Shown: positions 1-10,481 of the stretch, one piece after another
How positions within the stretch are numbered: position 1 is the first letter of the stretch
Layout: each line of letters begins with the position of its first letter
Assembly (NCBI GenBank): GCA_009363875.1
Contig: CM018682.1
Coordinates: 58,612,031 to 58,676,030, forward strand
Reading direction: 5' to 3'
DNA from: Mikania micrantha
Lineage: Eukaryota; Streptophyta; Magnoliopsida; Asterales; Asteraceae
DNA: 64,000 bases
Translations under genes and position numbers: made by a program
Notes under the pieces: model-generated
The model's input: only the letters and a program-made list of their open reading frames with translations
Database searches by the model: none
What the model was told of the DNA's origin: nothing

Positions 1-777
1 TGTAATCAATGCACATCCTGAAGGATCCATCCTTTTTCTTGGCAAACGGAACCGGAGCTCCCCATGGAGAGAAACTCGGTCGGATGAATCCCTTTCCCAA
101 CAGTTCTGGTAATTGATTGGGCAGTTCCTGCATTTCTGATGGCGCAAGTCTATAAGGAGACATAGCCACAGGAACCACTCCTGGAATAAAATCGATTCAG
201 AATTGCACCGATCGCTCGGGTGGTAATCTCGGTATATCATACAGAAACACGTCTGCATAGTCTTTCACAACTGGTACATCTTGAATCTTGATCGCCTTCT
301 TGTCTTTCTCCACCACATGAGGGAGAAAAGCTACACACCGTTTCCTTAAGCACTTGCGTGCCTTCATGCACGATATTATTTTGACACAGTGTTTTGCTTG
401 ATCTCCATGAATCTCAAATACATGATCGTTCTCCATTGGAATTCATAATAGCTTTTCGTAACAGATGATTTCAACAATGTTAAGGGACAAGCAGTCCATT
501 CCGACAATGATGTCGAAACTGCCTAGGTCCATTGGTATCAAATCAATGGAAAATGTGTGTTCGTCAAGTATCAATGGGTAGTTCCTAACTACTGTACTAA
601 CTGTTTTCTGCTTGCCATTTACTACCTCTATAGTGTAATCGGAGTATAATGATTCCTATATATGATTAAGTTTGTGTGCAAAGTCAGAAGAGATAAAACT
701 CTAATCTGCACCAGTGTCAAATAATGTAGATGCACAAAAGTTATGCAAAAGAAACGTGCCAGTAACCACATTAGGGT
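1..777 (-). pseudogene. gypsy1 protease and N-terminal reverse transcriptase, broken
   Basis: This is the pol start of gypsy1. The aspartic protease motif DTGAD is encoded at 704-718 and is followed at once by an in-frame TAG (701-703). About 80 codons at 197-436 read through the protease/RT linker and match the same part of gypsy2 closely. Positions 1-110 encode the start of the RT fingers (the KKKDGSFRMCIDY region) before the window ends. Stops and frameshifts interrupt the frame, so no functional polyprotein can be made. The family assignment is firm; the exact breakpoints are approximate. Confidence 0.82.
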
Positions 778-2010
778 CTTGTCATGCAGCAGCTGGTCCA
801 ATTTGAAAGGCCCGTCCTCTAGCTACCAGAGCCTATGGTGGAATTCTTTTGGGGCGATCCCTCAAGAAGTGTCTAGGTTCACCACATGTGTAGCAAGACC
901 TGTTATCAGTAGCAACAACCATCACTGCAGCATTTTTGTTCCTGTTGTGAGCCCCTGTTCTCTTGTATTGATTGGCCCAGTGACCAAACCTCCCACAGTT
1001 AGTGCATTGCCTACATTGGGAAGTTGGTTGCTGATGGTACTGACACTTTGTGCATTGAGGAGCCTTGCCAGTATACGACCCCTTGATCTATAGTGGTGGT
1101 GGTAGTGTGGCTTGTTGAGCATGAGTGTTCGCAGCAACATTCTTGACCACTTTCAGTTTCTTAGCCGGTGTCGGTCCGAATTCTTTGAGCTTCCAGGCTT
1201 GCTTGATTCAACCCCTTTCTTCAGCGCCCCAGAGGCAACCATTACATTCGTTAATGTTGCTGACAGTGTAACAGCCATCTCCAAGGTAGTTGGGTGGGCA
1301 GTAATCGCCATGCCCATGAATGCAAGTCGGCAGTCCACCGACATACTGCTCGATTCGTACTATATCCGGTGCCAGTGTCGCTAACTCGTAAAATCTGGTG
1401 GTGTAGGCAAGATGCCTAGCTCCAACCATCACATGATTGAGCAGCTTGGTCTCAACCTTTTTCAGCTCATTTCTTGGGAAAAACTGTACCCTCAGCAAAA
1501 CCTTGAATTCCTCCGAAGACATATACAATGCCTCATCTCAACCCCTGGTCTGTACTTGCACGTTCCACCATGTAAGAAATCGTTTGTTGAACGAGACGCA
1601 GCATACCTCACCTTATGCTGGTCAGTACATCCACTTATGTTGAGGGTGGTCTCCATCTTCTCGATCCATTGATTCAAGCCGACCGCTCTCTCGTTCCAGC
1701 TGAATCCGAGTGGTTTGCATCCTACAAAAATCTTGTAGGAGTAGTCCTGTTGGTGTCTGGTGTTCCCTCTACCTTCACCAGTTTAATTGCTAGTGTTGTT
1801 GCTGTTGTTGGAGTTAATCCGGTTCATCATAACAGGAATCACTTGCCTCGATTGACTAGTCTGCAGAGTGGCTGGTGCAATTGTAGCAGGATCTAACTCA
1901 TAGTTCTGATTATGATTGTGAGTTGGCGTATGTGGGGGAGGAGGAGGTGGAGGAGGAGGTAGCGGTGGTGGTGGAGGTAATAGTGGTGGTGGTTGTCTTC
2001 TTGGTGGCAT
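778..2010 (-). pseudogene. gypsy1 gag (capsid/nucleocapsid), broken
   Basis: Gag would coat the element's RNA in cytoplasmic particles. The start is taken at the ATG at 2008-2010, whose first residues (MPPRR) match the gag starts of gypsy2 and gypsy3. A proline-rich stretch follows, then the retrotransposon gag domain in fragments (gag pieces around 1153-1677 in shifted frames). A zinc knuckle at about 957-1005 has its last cysteine changed to tyrosine (TGC to TAC). The region is spread over several frames with stops. It is not an independent host gene: the plus-strand open stretches over it are antisense shadows. Confidence 0.8.
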
Positions 2011-2163
2011 TCTGATCACAACAGAAAGAACATCGGTTAGTGCAATGATCGAATAAAGAAGACATATACAAATAAAGTCCTAAGTCTTATGTTCTCCACA
2101 TGAGGTTCCCTAAGTTATAGTCTAGGCCAAACCGTTTAAGTAAAATGACCTATATTTCTCTAT

Positions 2164-2182
2164 AACCATGACTCTGATACCA
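2164..2182 (-). promoter_or_regulatory. gypsy1 primer-binding site (tRNA-iMet)
   Basis: The minus strand reads TGGTATCAGAG followed by a sequence matching the 3' end of plant initiator tRNA-Met, with one base altered relative to gypsy2. It lies 3 bases inside the LTR-like TGTCACACC at 2186, the normal position for the minus-strand cDNA primer. Confidence 0.85.
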
Positions 2183-2195
2183 ATCTGTCACACCA

Positions 2196-5105
2196 TGTCA
2201 CACCCCCAAATTCCCACACGCGGTGTCAGACCGCTGGGTGTGACGTGGTTAGGATCAAAGCTCTCAGTCATATAAAACGACTCTGTATGAGTTGTACATT
2301 CACACAGTTTCTCATAAAAGTTCAATATTATATTAAAATGCAACGGAATAAGTTAAAAGTTTTGCTGCGAAAAAGCATAAGTTCGGCAGCGGAAAGTAAT
2401 TTGTGCCAAGCACTACATAGATTAAGTTGTATCAAAACCAAACAAATGAAATAAACGCCTAGGATTAGAGTCTATATGCATGTAGACTCTGTTGTGCATC
2501 TCCATGTGCATCCCCATGTGCATCCTAGCTTGTGCTGTGCAGTTACCTGAGAATACATGCTAAAATGTGTCAACATAAAGTTGGTGAGTTCACATGTTTA
2601 AGTAGTTGAAAACAGTAAACAAATATATACCGGGTATGTTAAGTTGTTGGATCTACGATCCCGAGTGTGTCAGTTCATCTTACCGAAACTCAGACTTGTT
2701 GTTTACCTCCCCGGGTTATCGCGGTGCCCAGCAAAAGCTCGATATTACACTAATCGTGACCTCCAGTCACAGCTATCGTTGAGTGGGGTTTGTGAGGCCC
2801 AGTAGTACTACGTAATAACGAATTGTTTGATACACAATTAACGGTAAGGCATGTGAGGAATTTTTTTGCGATATAGTTACACTTAAAATAGTTTTACAAC
2901 ACACCAGTCATACATCTAAAATAGTTGCATAGTATTCTCACCTAAAAAGTTTAATAAACACTTAAGTATAAAAGTGGGGCTGTAAACTCACCTGAGTTTA
3001 GCAGTGCTATCGTTCTCGTGAACGGTTTGTATGTTCGCCCTTAGCGGTTACCTATATCACATAGGTGTTATAAGTTCGTGTTCATATTCGTGTTGGTCTC
3101 TCTAGACCGTTTTCGTATCCAAACAACTCTAAGTTGTTGTGTTCGTCGTGTTGACCGTGTTGACCGTTTTTGACTTAACGACCCGTTGGTGATTTGTTTA
3201 GTTTAAATTATCGCTTAACATGCGTTTAGTGTCGTGTGATACGTGTAAGCACATGAATTACCTTGGCGGGATAACTTACTATTTATAGTAAGTTTCTGTT
3301 TTAGGAAAGTTTCTATTTTAGGCAAGTCCACATAAATCACATTTTACTTATTCTAACATGCATACTTAGCCTATTTGATCAGGTTATCACATAGCATTCC
3401 ATCACGCATAGTCATACAATCATGTTTCTCGTTTAAAAGTTTCTATTTATAGAAAGCTGTAACAATTTACAAATTTCACCAAAACTAACGGATCAAGTTC
3501 ATCATAAATCATTATCTTAGTTCTAAATAATCGTCTAAACATGCTTGTTATTACTAACATATCGTTATTCACCGATTTCTTAGAATAAAGTTACTATTTA
3601 TAGTAACTTATGTCAAAATTTCTACTTTCATGATTCTATTGCATCAATACAACTATGATTAACATATCAAGTTCAAATAATCATGTTAAACATACAAATA
3701 ATATCAAGTTCATCATCCTTTAACCATTTGTAACTTAAAAGTTACTATTTTTAGAAACAATGGTGTAAATCATATTTTATATGAATTCCAACTAATCAAA
3801 ATCCCAACATCCATCATTTAAATCATAAATCATGATACTAAACATATGCATGTTGCCATTTCTTCATTTACTAACATTTTTGTAAGAACAAAGTTTCTAA
3901 AATTAGTAATATTCTCAAATACCCATTTCTTGACCATAACAACTATTCAAGATCTTTCAAAACGTCCTAAATATCTTTTATAATCATGTTTCATCATCAA
4001 AAATCATGTAAAATTGATTAGATCGTGCATGCATGTCACTAGAAAGCTTGATTTCATGATAATATTTACATATAACCATCAAAACTTATGAATATCAGCA
4101 TCATATCATCAAATCAATCATAACATCCATAAATCACAGATCTAGATGAGTTAAATTTCGTGCATGTGAAATGTGAGTGATTGCATGTGGCCTTAGAGGC
4201 TTGCATGTGAGTTTTATGACCTTGTATGTGTGTGTGTTTTGATGTTGTTGTGCAAATAGAACATAGGAACTACCTTCCAAGCTCCAAATCTACTGATGAA
4301 TGGCTAAAACAACAGGTTTTGTTGCTTCTATCTCTCTGAGAATGGCTTCTTGGTGGTTGCAAGTGCAAGGGAAGGGGTTGACAAGCTTCAAGCTTCCTCT
4401 TCAAGCTTCCATGGAGTCTAACAGTGGCTTCCAAGCTTCAAATTGTGTTTTCTGGTCACAATGATGGAGTAGCAGGGTTGTGTGCTCGAGTTTGAGGTGT
4501 TTTAGTCGAGAAAATAGGATAGAAATGATTAAAAACGAGATAGGTTGAGTGTTGAAGTGGTTTTGGCATCTGCGGCTTCCAGGTGCATAGCCTGGTGCGC
4601 GCGCAAGGCCAGGCGTACTGCCTGGATTATAAAAAACTCAAGAAATCAATTATTCTATCCACGCGCATCGCCCTGTGTGAGAGTGGCACCTCGGGCGTAG
4701 TACCATACCGCGTAGACCCAAACACTGGCTCTAGGCGTACCGCCTGGTAGTCTGTTTGAACCCAATTGGCCCAATTATGATGTTTAAGCTCGTTTTACGC
4801 GTATTTCTCGTTTATGATCATCGTTTTGAGACTTATGGACGTTGTTTAACTTATTCTAGGTTCCCATAGAGCTTAATTATTGTTAAATTCATTTGTCATT
4901 CATTTATTTCACCAACGTTTGTTAGACAAGACATGTGCGTGTGTTTTTCGATAATTCCTCGAATTATCGCTTTGTTGTGTGTGTTTGGACTGTTGTGCCA
5001 CGTGTCACACTAAATTCACTAATTATAGTGCCGTGTAAGTAATAATAAAATAAATTATTATTAAAAATAAAGTAAATGCTGACGTAGAAAATACGAGGTG
5101 TCACA
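2196..5105 (-). repeat. Element C: 3' LTR of a different gypsy family (2,910 bp)
   Basis: This LTR begins TGTCACACC and ends GGTGTCACA (plus strand), with a purine-rich tract directly beyond its right end, so in minus orientation it is a complete 3' LTR. Its body differs from family A. It sits 10 bp inside what should be the gypsy1 LTR. It contains several copies of a hairpin with arms like AAGTTACTA around a TTTA centre (3273-3294, 3438-3459, 3588-3609, weaker at 3738 and 3891). It also holds a tract of GGCGTACYGCC-like words at 4565-4755 and splice-like signals at 4273, 2991 and 2547. I found no convincing TATA box. Confidence 0.78.
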
Positions 5106-5141
5106 TCATCCCCCTGTTAGCAGGAATTTCGTCCCGAAATT
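5106..5141 (-). promoter_or_regulatory. Element C polypurine tract and stop-proximal palindrome
   Basis: On the minus strand a purine run (AACAGGGGGATGA, 5106-5118) abuts the LTR start TGTGACA and would prime plus-strand cDNA. Just upstream is the palindrome AATTTCGGGACGAAATT (5125-5141), seen at the same place in gypsy2 and gypsy3. Confidence 0.75.
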
Positions 5142-5640
5142 CAGTTCGTGTTGTTAGTGTTTGTCTGGTTAGCGATCAGGTGAAGGTATTTCTTTTTCAT
5201 TTGGTCCTCTCGTTTCCAGGTAATTTCTAGTCCACGTCGGGAGTTCCATCGTACTTGAACTATCGGTATGCGACTAAGTTTGAGCTTCTTGACTTCTCGG
5301 TTCATTATTTCTACCGGTTCCTCAACGAAGTGAAGTTACTCATCGATCTGGATTTCCTCTAAAGGAATAGCGAGCGTTTCGTCGGATAACCACTTCTTGA
5401 GGTTGGATACGTTGTGTACGTTTCTCAGTTATTGCGCCAAATTTATCTCATATGCTATAGGGACTATTTGTTTTGTGATCTCGAATGGTCCGATGTAACG
5501 AGGATTCAACTTCCCTCATTTTCCGAATCGAATCACTCCTTTCCAGGGCGATACTGTAAGAAACACCAGATCTCCCACCTGGAATTCCAATGGTTTGTGC
5601 CTTATGTCGTTTACCAAACCTGACTGATGCCGCCTTGTTA
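5142..5640 (-). pseudogene. Element C pol 3' end (integrase C-terminus and chromodomain), broken
   Basis: In minus orientation this encodes, over shifted frames, the integrase tail (KPLEFQVGD, SPWKGV, GPFEI motifs), the HVSNLKK linker and a chromodomain-like end (VRWNSRRG ... WKREDQMK). These are the last parts of a Tekay-type gypsy pol. Similarity stops near 5630-5645, where sequence resumes abruptly with the interior of a family-A LTR. The upstream part of the element has therefore been deleted together with about 1.1 kb of the gypsy1 LTR. Confidence 0.75.
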
Positions 5641-6936
5641 CCGGTCATACGATACCAGCCAATGATAATGTTACGATCAACGTACCGATCGCACTCGTCG
5701 ACGGTTTGTCAAACCTACGGTACCACTACGTTATCGTCGGTTTAGTCACACTAAATCAATTGTAAACGATTCTCTTGTAAGGAACTTACGACTGGACATG
5801 ATCTCATGAACACATGATTGTTGTGATATAATACAAATAGTCTTGATAGTAATTATTGATTGTGTTTCCCAATGTTATTGTCTCAATGTTATACAATCTC
5901 ATAGTTTTAACAATATGTTATAAGAACTTGTCTTATTACACGATGTTAATAAATGTGGTGAATGATATTATCGTCATGGAATTTTGTTATCATGATTATC
6001 ATTTGTGTTGTCACCTATAATTGTTTTAGTGTTATCTCCTGTTCAATCTTGTAATACTAACAAAGTGTTAGAAGATTTAATCTTATAACTTATGTTATTC
6101 TCTTGAGTTGATGAAATCATGAAACTATGTTATCATGATTCACCCTTGATATGTAGAACATGTCATAAGCACACAAGCATACATGAAATGAAATGTGATA
6201 ATAAAGATAAATCAATATTATCTAAATCATAGAGTAATTGAAATACTGTACTAAAAATTTTAAGTAATTAAAAGAATTAGCATGTTTCTCAGCCCCACAA
6301 TTTGAAATCAAAAGATTAGAAAAAGGGGCATATGAACTCACCTTGTAGTTGCAGTGGTTGGCTAAGTAATAACAAAATGCACGCACTCGTTATTGGTCTT
6401 GAGGTTGTTTTCACAATCCTGTATTGATTTCAATTGGGTGTAACTTATAAGTATAAGTTATGGGTATGTGTGTGTGTTAGCCCTAAATTTGGCTAACACT
6501 TGTAATCCTTTGTTATCACTTGGTCCTAATTCACTTGTGATGGAACATACTAACACTTAACCAATTAGGTTAAGCTTAGCATATCGTGTTATTTTTTGTT
6601 TAGAGGTTTGGTCTCAATCACATTTATCAACCTTATGTTCAAGTTTGAAAACCATATTATTCTCTAAGTACAAGCCTTAGGTTTATATATTAAAGCTTTG
6701 CATGTTGCCCTTGTAGTAACTGAGAATGGTTATCATTTCTTGAAAATTTTAATATATGTTTTAAGGCACGAGCATTACTACTTAACAGCATATAAAGAAA
6801 AGATTTTAGGTTTTATTAAGTTGGTTTAACAAAACCTTTCACCAACTTTGTAGTAAATCTCGTTAGCATCAAAACTCCATGCATGTTGTTTAATGGTGTT
6901 ATTTCAATATGTGATTTACAAGTTTAGAGTTAAGGC

Positions 6937-7250
6937 ATGTGGGACGAATGAAGTATCACGTGAATGAAACAGCTCCTGCGAATGGGGTGCACCTAAACCA
7001 GGTTACCCATGCGAAGGAAACCCCATGCGAATCAACTATCAATGCGAAGGGGAACCTATGCGAATCAGCTATCCATGCGCAGGGGACCCCATGCGAATCG
7101 AGTCATTCGTTCAGTAGCCCATTCGGCCAAGACATTCGGCCAAGACATTCGGCCAAGATGTTCATGCGAATGACAGTCTTCTTTCGACACTAGTTCCTTC
7201 GCTCAGTAGTCTATTCGGACAAGGTTCCCATGCGAATAAGGGTCTTCTTT
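6937..7250. repeat. CATTCG/CGAAT motif tract in gypsy1 LTR
   Basis: Irregular direct and inverted copies of ATTCGG, GCGAAT and CATGCGAA fill this stretch. It lies about 440-750 nt downstream of the TATA box in transcription direction, in the same relative place as motif tracts in the other gypsy LTRs here. Confidence 0.7.
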
Positions 7251-7688
7251 CGTCCATGATTCACTTGCACGAGCTAAATATCAGTTAGGGTTTCGCGATT
7301 TTGGGAGTTTTGGGTCGAAATTCATGACGGTTTTTGGAGGTTGTGTATGTGGAAACTTGTTTCAATAGGTGTAGTGTTGAAAAAGAAGGGTTTAGAACCG
7401 ATTAGGGTTTGGTTTTGGCTAGTTGGGTAGAAAACCATAAAGTTCGTAACTTACGGCTTAGATTACCTCAGTTTTGGATGATTTTGCTTCCGATCTTTTG
7501 TACTTTCAGGTAGAGGGTGTCGAGAGCTTCGCGTGGATACCAAATTTGCGGGATTTGGTTAAGAATCGAGAGAGATCTAGTTGTTTTTACGTGTGTTTTC
7601 TATAGAGAGAGTGATAAAACGAGTTTTAGAGAGAGAGAGAGGGTGTGTAGGTGAATGAATTGAATGAGAAATTAATGCTTGGAATGAG

Positions 7689-7696
7689 TTTTTATA
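7689..7696 (-). promoter_or_regulatory. TATA box of gypsy1 LTR
   Basis: The minus strand reads GGGGTATAAAAACTC, a strong TATA box, followed downstream by a CT-rich leader start as in the other LTRs. A donor-like GAG|GTAAT lies 223 nt downstream (7466). Confidence 0.65.
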
Positions 7697-8415
7697 CCCC
7701 GTGCGTGTTTGGTTCGTTTCGGTTGCTCGGTTCTTGTTTTCGTTACCTTTCTGGAACGTAAAACGCGTACTTTACGAGTTTAATAAAAATGGTTTTATTT
7801 TTACATTTTGAAAGTGGTTATTCCTAGTAAATCTTTTTAATTTATTTCTCTTAAATTTACTATATCGAAAACGTTTATTTTAAGAGTTTCGTCAGATCGC
7901 GTCACCTTCGCGTGTATTCATTCGAATCGTCACCCGAACGAACACGACGAGGGTTTCACTTTCTGATTTTTGTTTTCTACTTTTCAGTTATCATTCAGAA
8001 CGTTAAACTCACAGACATATTTGTGTGAATCGTCGCCCACGCAAACACGCTGTCAGTTCATTACTTGTAAACAATATTGAATTGTTATTTGAATTGTATT
8101 TCCTCACTGACGGACTCAACTAAACTTACTTATCTTCACATTGTTATCACTGTTTTGTCGGCTATCTGATTCATGTTATTTCTGGACATCAGATCGCAAC
8201 CGATAAGCTTTTGTCATTTGTTTTCACACTGTTGTTTCACATTAGTTGTTGTATTTACTGTATTTAAATTTTCACTTAAACACATACAACTGTTACTTTT
8301 TTTTCCTTGGTCCTGTTGTCACACAACTGTTATTCGCATTGTATTTACACATAGTAAATAGTGAAAGTACACATACCGTACGGACTTGCCGGATGATCTG
8401 GTACTAGTTGTCACA

Positions 8416-9813
8416 GCACCTGTGATTTACCTAAACTCCATATTTTCACCACGGGAAGATCACACCACTTGTGATTCAACCTGTTTTGTATTCACACACC
8501 TTGTGAATTGTTTGACTATTTCAGTCAAACTTCAAATAAGAAGTTCACATCACTTGTGAATCATTCTTATTTCTCCATACCACTTATAAACATAACAAAT
8601 CACAATAACTAAGCAATTTAAACACCTATTGCATGTTATTGACACACACCAATCATACAAACACCAATTCACCCAGTTTACATATTCACACCTCTTGTGA
8701 ATTGTTTGACCGATTTCAGTCCAACTTCAATAAGAAGTTCACACCTCTTTTGAATCGTTCTTATTACACCACATCACATCTAAAAATTCTACATTACAAT
8801 AACTAAGCAAATATAACACCTATTGCATGTTATTGTCAAACAACAAATATACAAACACCAATTCAATGTATATTCCACATACATCTATACACATATATAC
8901 ATATGTGTGCATAACACCATTTAACGATATTAAGTACAATAGGTGGGTGACTTACCCCCTTTAATTCACCCACTTTACAAAGTTCACATCACTTGCAAAC
9001 CATAATATCAAATTCAACTCCGTTGACTTTGGAAGTTGACACCACTTGTGAATAATTCCAATCTTTCACACCACTTGTGAATTACTACATATCAACCCTA
9101 TCAAATGCAATTATGAACATCTATTGCATTTATTGCCAAACACCATTAAGTCATACACCAAAACAAAACCCAACATGCATATACTGCATAATTAAATGTT
9201 ATTGACCAACACCAAGTCAAACATACATTTTAACACATATTCATACACATGTGCATAACATACCATAACACATGTAAACAAAAACAAGATAGGTGACTTA
9301 CCTTGCCCCGATGATTTATCCACTACGAATTCCTTTCCTGGTCATTTGCTTCCACTGGAGTCTTCACTATCGTTTCATATTATCATAACTAATAGGTTTA
9401 ACACATGTGTTGACTTTTATATTCAAATTGCACCATTTGACCCATTATCACTAATTACACCTAGATCATAGTCAAATGACATCCTAATCAAAAAAATTTC
9501 ATCTTTTATGAACATAGAAACCAATTGACCTCACCCATCCATTTAAACCCATTCTTAGGTAAAAAGTCAAGTTGTTGAGATTTCATCAAACAACTTATGT
9601 GCAGTAATTTCACCTACACATTTCAATTGCTTCTAAACCCCAACTATCCTCCATTTTTGTTTATAATCAACCAAATTCAATAATCACCACAATTCACCAA
9701 TGTTATACCATTTCAAATGCTAGAAATCATAATGTTATCATCTAATCAATCATCCAACACCCATTTTAAAACTCATAGTTCATCTTCCTCATGAACACGC
9801 AAAAACTCCATTT
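8416..9813. other. Non-coding stretch, probably an older LTR, left half
   Basis: There is no reading frame of substance. The stretch is AT-rich and carries many short palindromes of the form TTCACA-n-TGTGAA. It continues across the copia insertion at 43396-43984, because the CATTT duplication joins the two halves. In minus orientation it contains donor-like AG|GTAAG sites at 43577 and 9301, resembling the LTR leaders of the gypsy elements, so I infer an older minus-strand gypsy LTR into which gypsy1 and the copia element inserted. I found no protein domain. Confidence 0.4.
8489..8885. repeat. Tandem repeat, two units of about 195 bp
   Basis: The first unit starts TATTCACACACCTTGTGAA and the second TATTCACACCTCTTGTGAA. 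Both then share GTTTGAC, AATAAGAAGTTCACA, AATAACTAAGCAA, ACACCTATTGCATGTTATTG and ACAAACACCAATTCA in order. A third, degraded partial copy can be followed at about 9040-9170. Confidence 0.75.
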
Positions 9814-10413
9814 TGTAGGACCAATGAGGAGCTCGGAAACAATCTGGTTCCAATGGATATCTACTCGACAGCTTCTGGAATAGTGCGGAATCCTATTCCA
9901 GGGTTTTCCAATCTAAACCAACAGCAACCGTGGTGATCCGAAGGTGAAGGATGGACGTTTGATCGAGAATCGAACACCACAGGAAGTGAATCGAACTTGG
10001 ATGTGCAATGGCCGCTCTAATCTCCTAGGGTTTTGACTCTGGGTTCTCAGGGAAGAAGGAGGGCTCTCAAAAGTTAGGTTTAATGAAGTTTGAACATGTA
10101 TATATAAGATGTCATCATTCGGCCGAATGAGAGGCCGAAGCAACTCATTCGGCGAATGAGTCATTCGGCAAATGAGTCATTCGTTTGCCCTAGTCATTCG
10201 CTAGGCATTCATTCGGCCGAATGACTTCATTCTTAGAGCCATTCGTCCGAATGAGTCTGTTAAACATATAAACTCAAAGTTAAACATACTCAAACACATA
10301 TTGTCAATAATAGACATTAAGAACAATATAGAAAGACCACTTTCATTAATATCATAAGCTATATACATAAAGGATAGTACAAAATAGAACTAGGGACATT
10401 TTATGCATCTACA
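9814..10413 (-). repeat. Copia 3' LTR (600 bp)
   Basis: It runs from TGTAGGACCAA to GCATCTACA on the plus strand and matches 42750-43395. A TATA-like TTATATATAC (minus, about 10098-10106) is preceded in transcription direction by a dense CATTCGGC/CGAATGA tract (10113-10260). Confidence 0.92.
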
Positions 10414-10427
10414 ATCTCCCCCTTGGA
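10414..10427 (-). promoter_or_regulatory. Copia polypurine tract
   Basis: The minus strand reads CCAAGGGGGAGATT immediately before the 3' LTR start TGTAGATGC, the expected plus-strand primer. Confidence 0.85.
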
Positions 10428-10481
10428 CCTAGTTCATCCTTTGGAAGTGTCTTTCTTGAAATGTTTGTCTGAAATGGCTTT

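Larger units (their letters stand above)
1..8415 (-). mobile_element. gypsy1: decayed Ty3/gypsy chromovirus, 5' half plus chimeric 5' LTR
   Basis: The minus strand carries, in order, an LTR ending at the tRNA primer site, gag, protease and the first part of reverse transcriptase; the window edge cuts off the rest. Its protease-to-RT linker is closely similar to that of gypsy2, and the bases around the primer site are nearly identical, so both belong to one family (here LTR family A). The expected family-A LTR is only partly present: about 10 bases at 2186-2195 and the distal part at 5641-8415. The 1.1 kb between is replaced by element C. The right end is TGTCACA at 8409-8415; the other end lies outside the window, so no target duplication can be tested. 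Confidence 0.85.
5641..8415 (-). repeat. gypsy1 LTR, family A distal part (U3, R and part of U5)
   Basis: This matches the gypsy2 LTR from about position 30178 to its end at 33337: the CACCGGTCATACG block, the AAAAGGGGCATATGAACTCACC block, a TATA box, and the terminal CGGACTTGCCGG...TGTCACA. It ends at 8415. It is diverged from both gypsy2 LTRs and contains a tract of CATTCG/CGAAT words at 6937-7250. Confidence 0.8.

Noticed and set aside
743..1384. Overlapping plus-strand frames
   Set aside because: They are antisense to the broken gypsy1 gag.
2186..5105. Reading 2186-5105 as a normal gypsy1 5' LTR
   Set aside because: The internal region of gypsy1 matches gypsy2, whose LTR is unrelated in this part, and a purine tract with pol tail follows at 5106, which marks it as the 3' LTR of another element.
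8173..8361. 62-codon plus-strand frame, hydrophobic
   Set aside because: It lies in U3 of the gypsy1 LTR, antisense to the direction of transcription, and has no counterpart kept in the gypsy2 LTRs.
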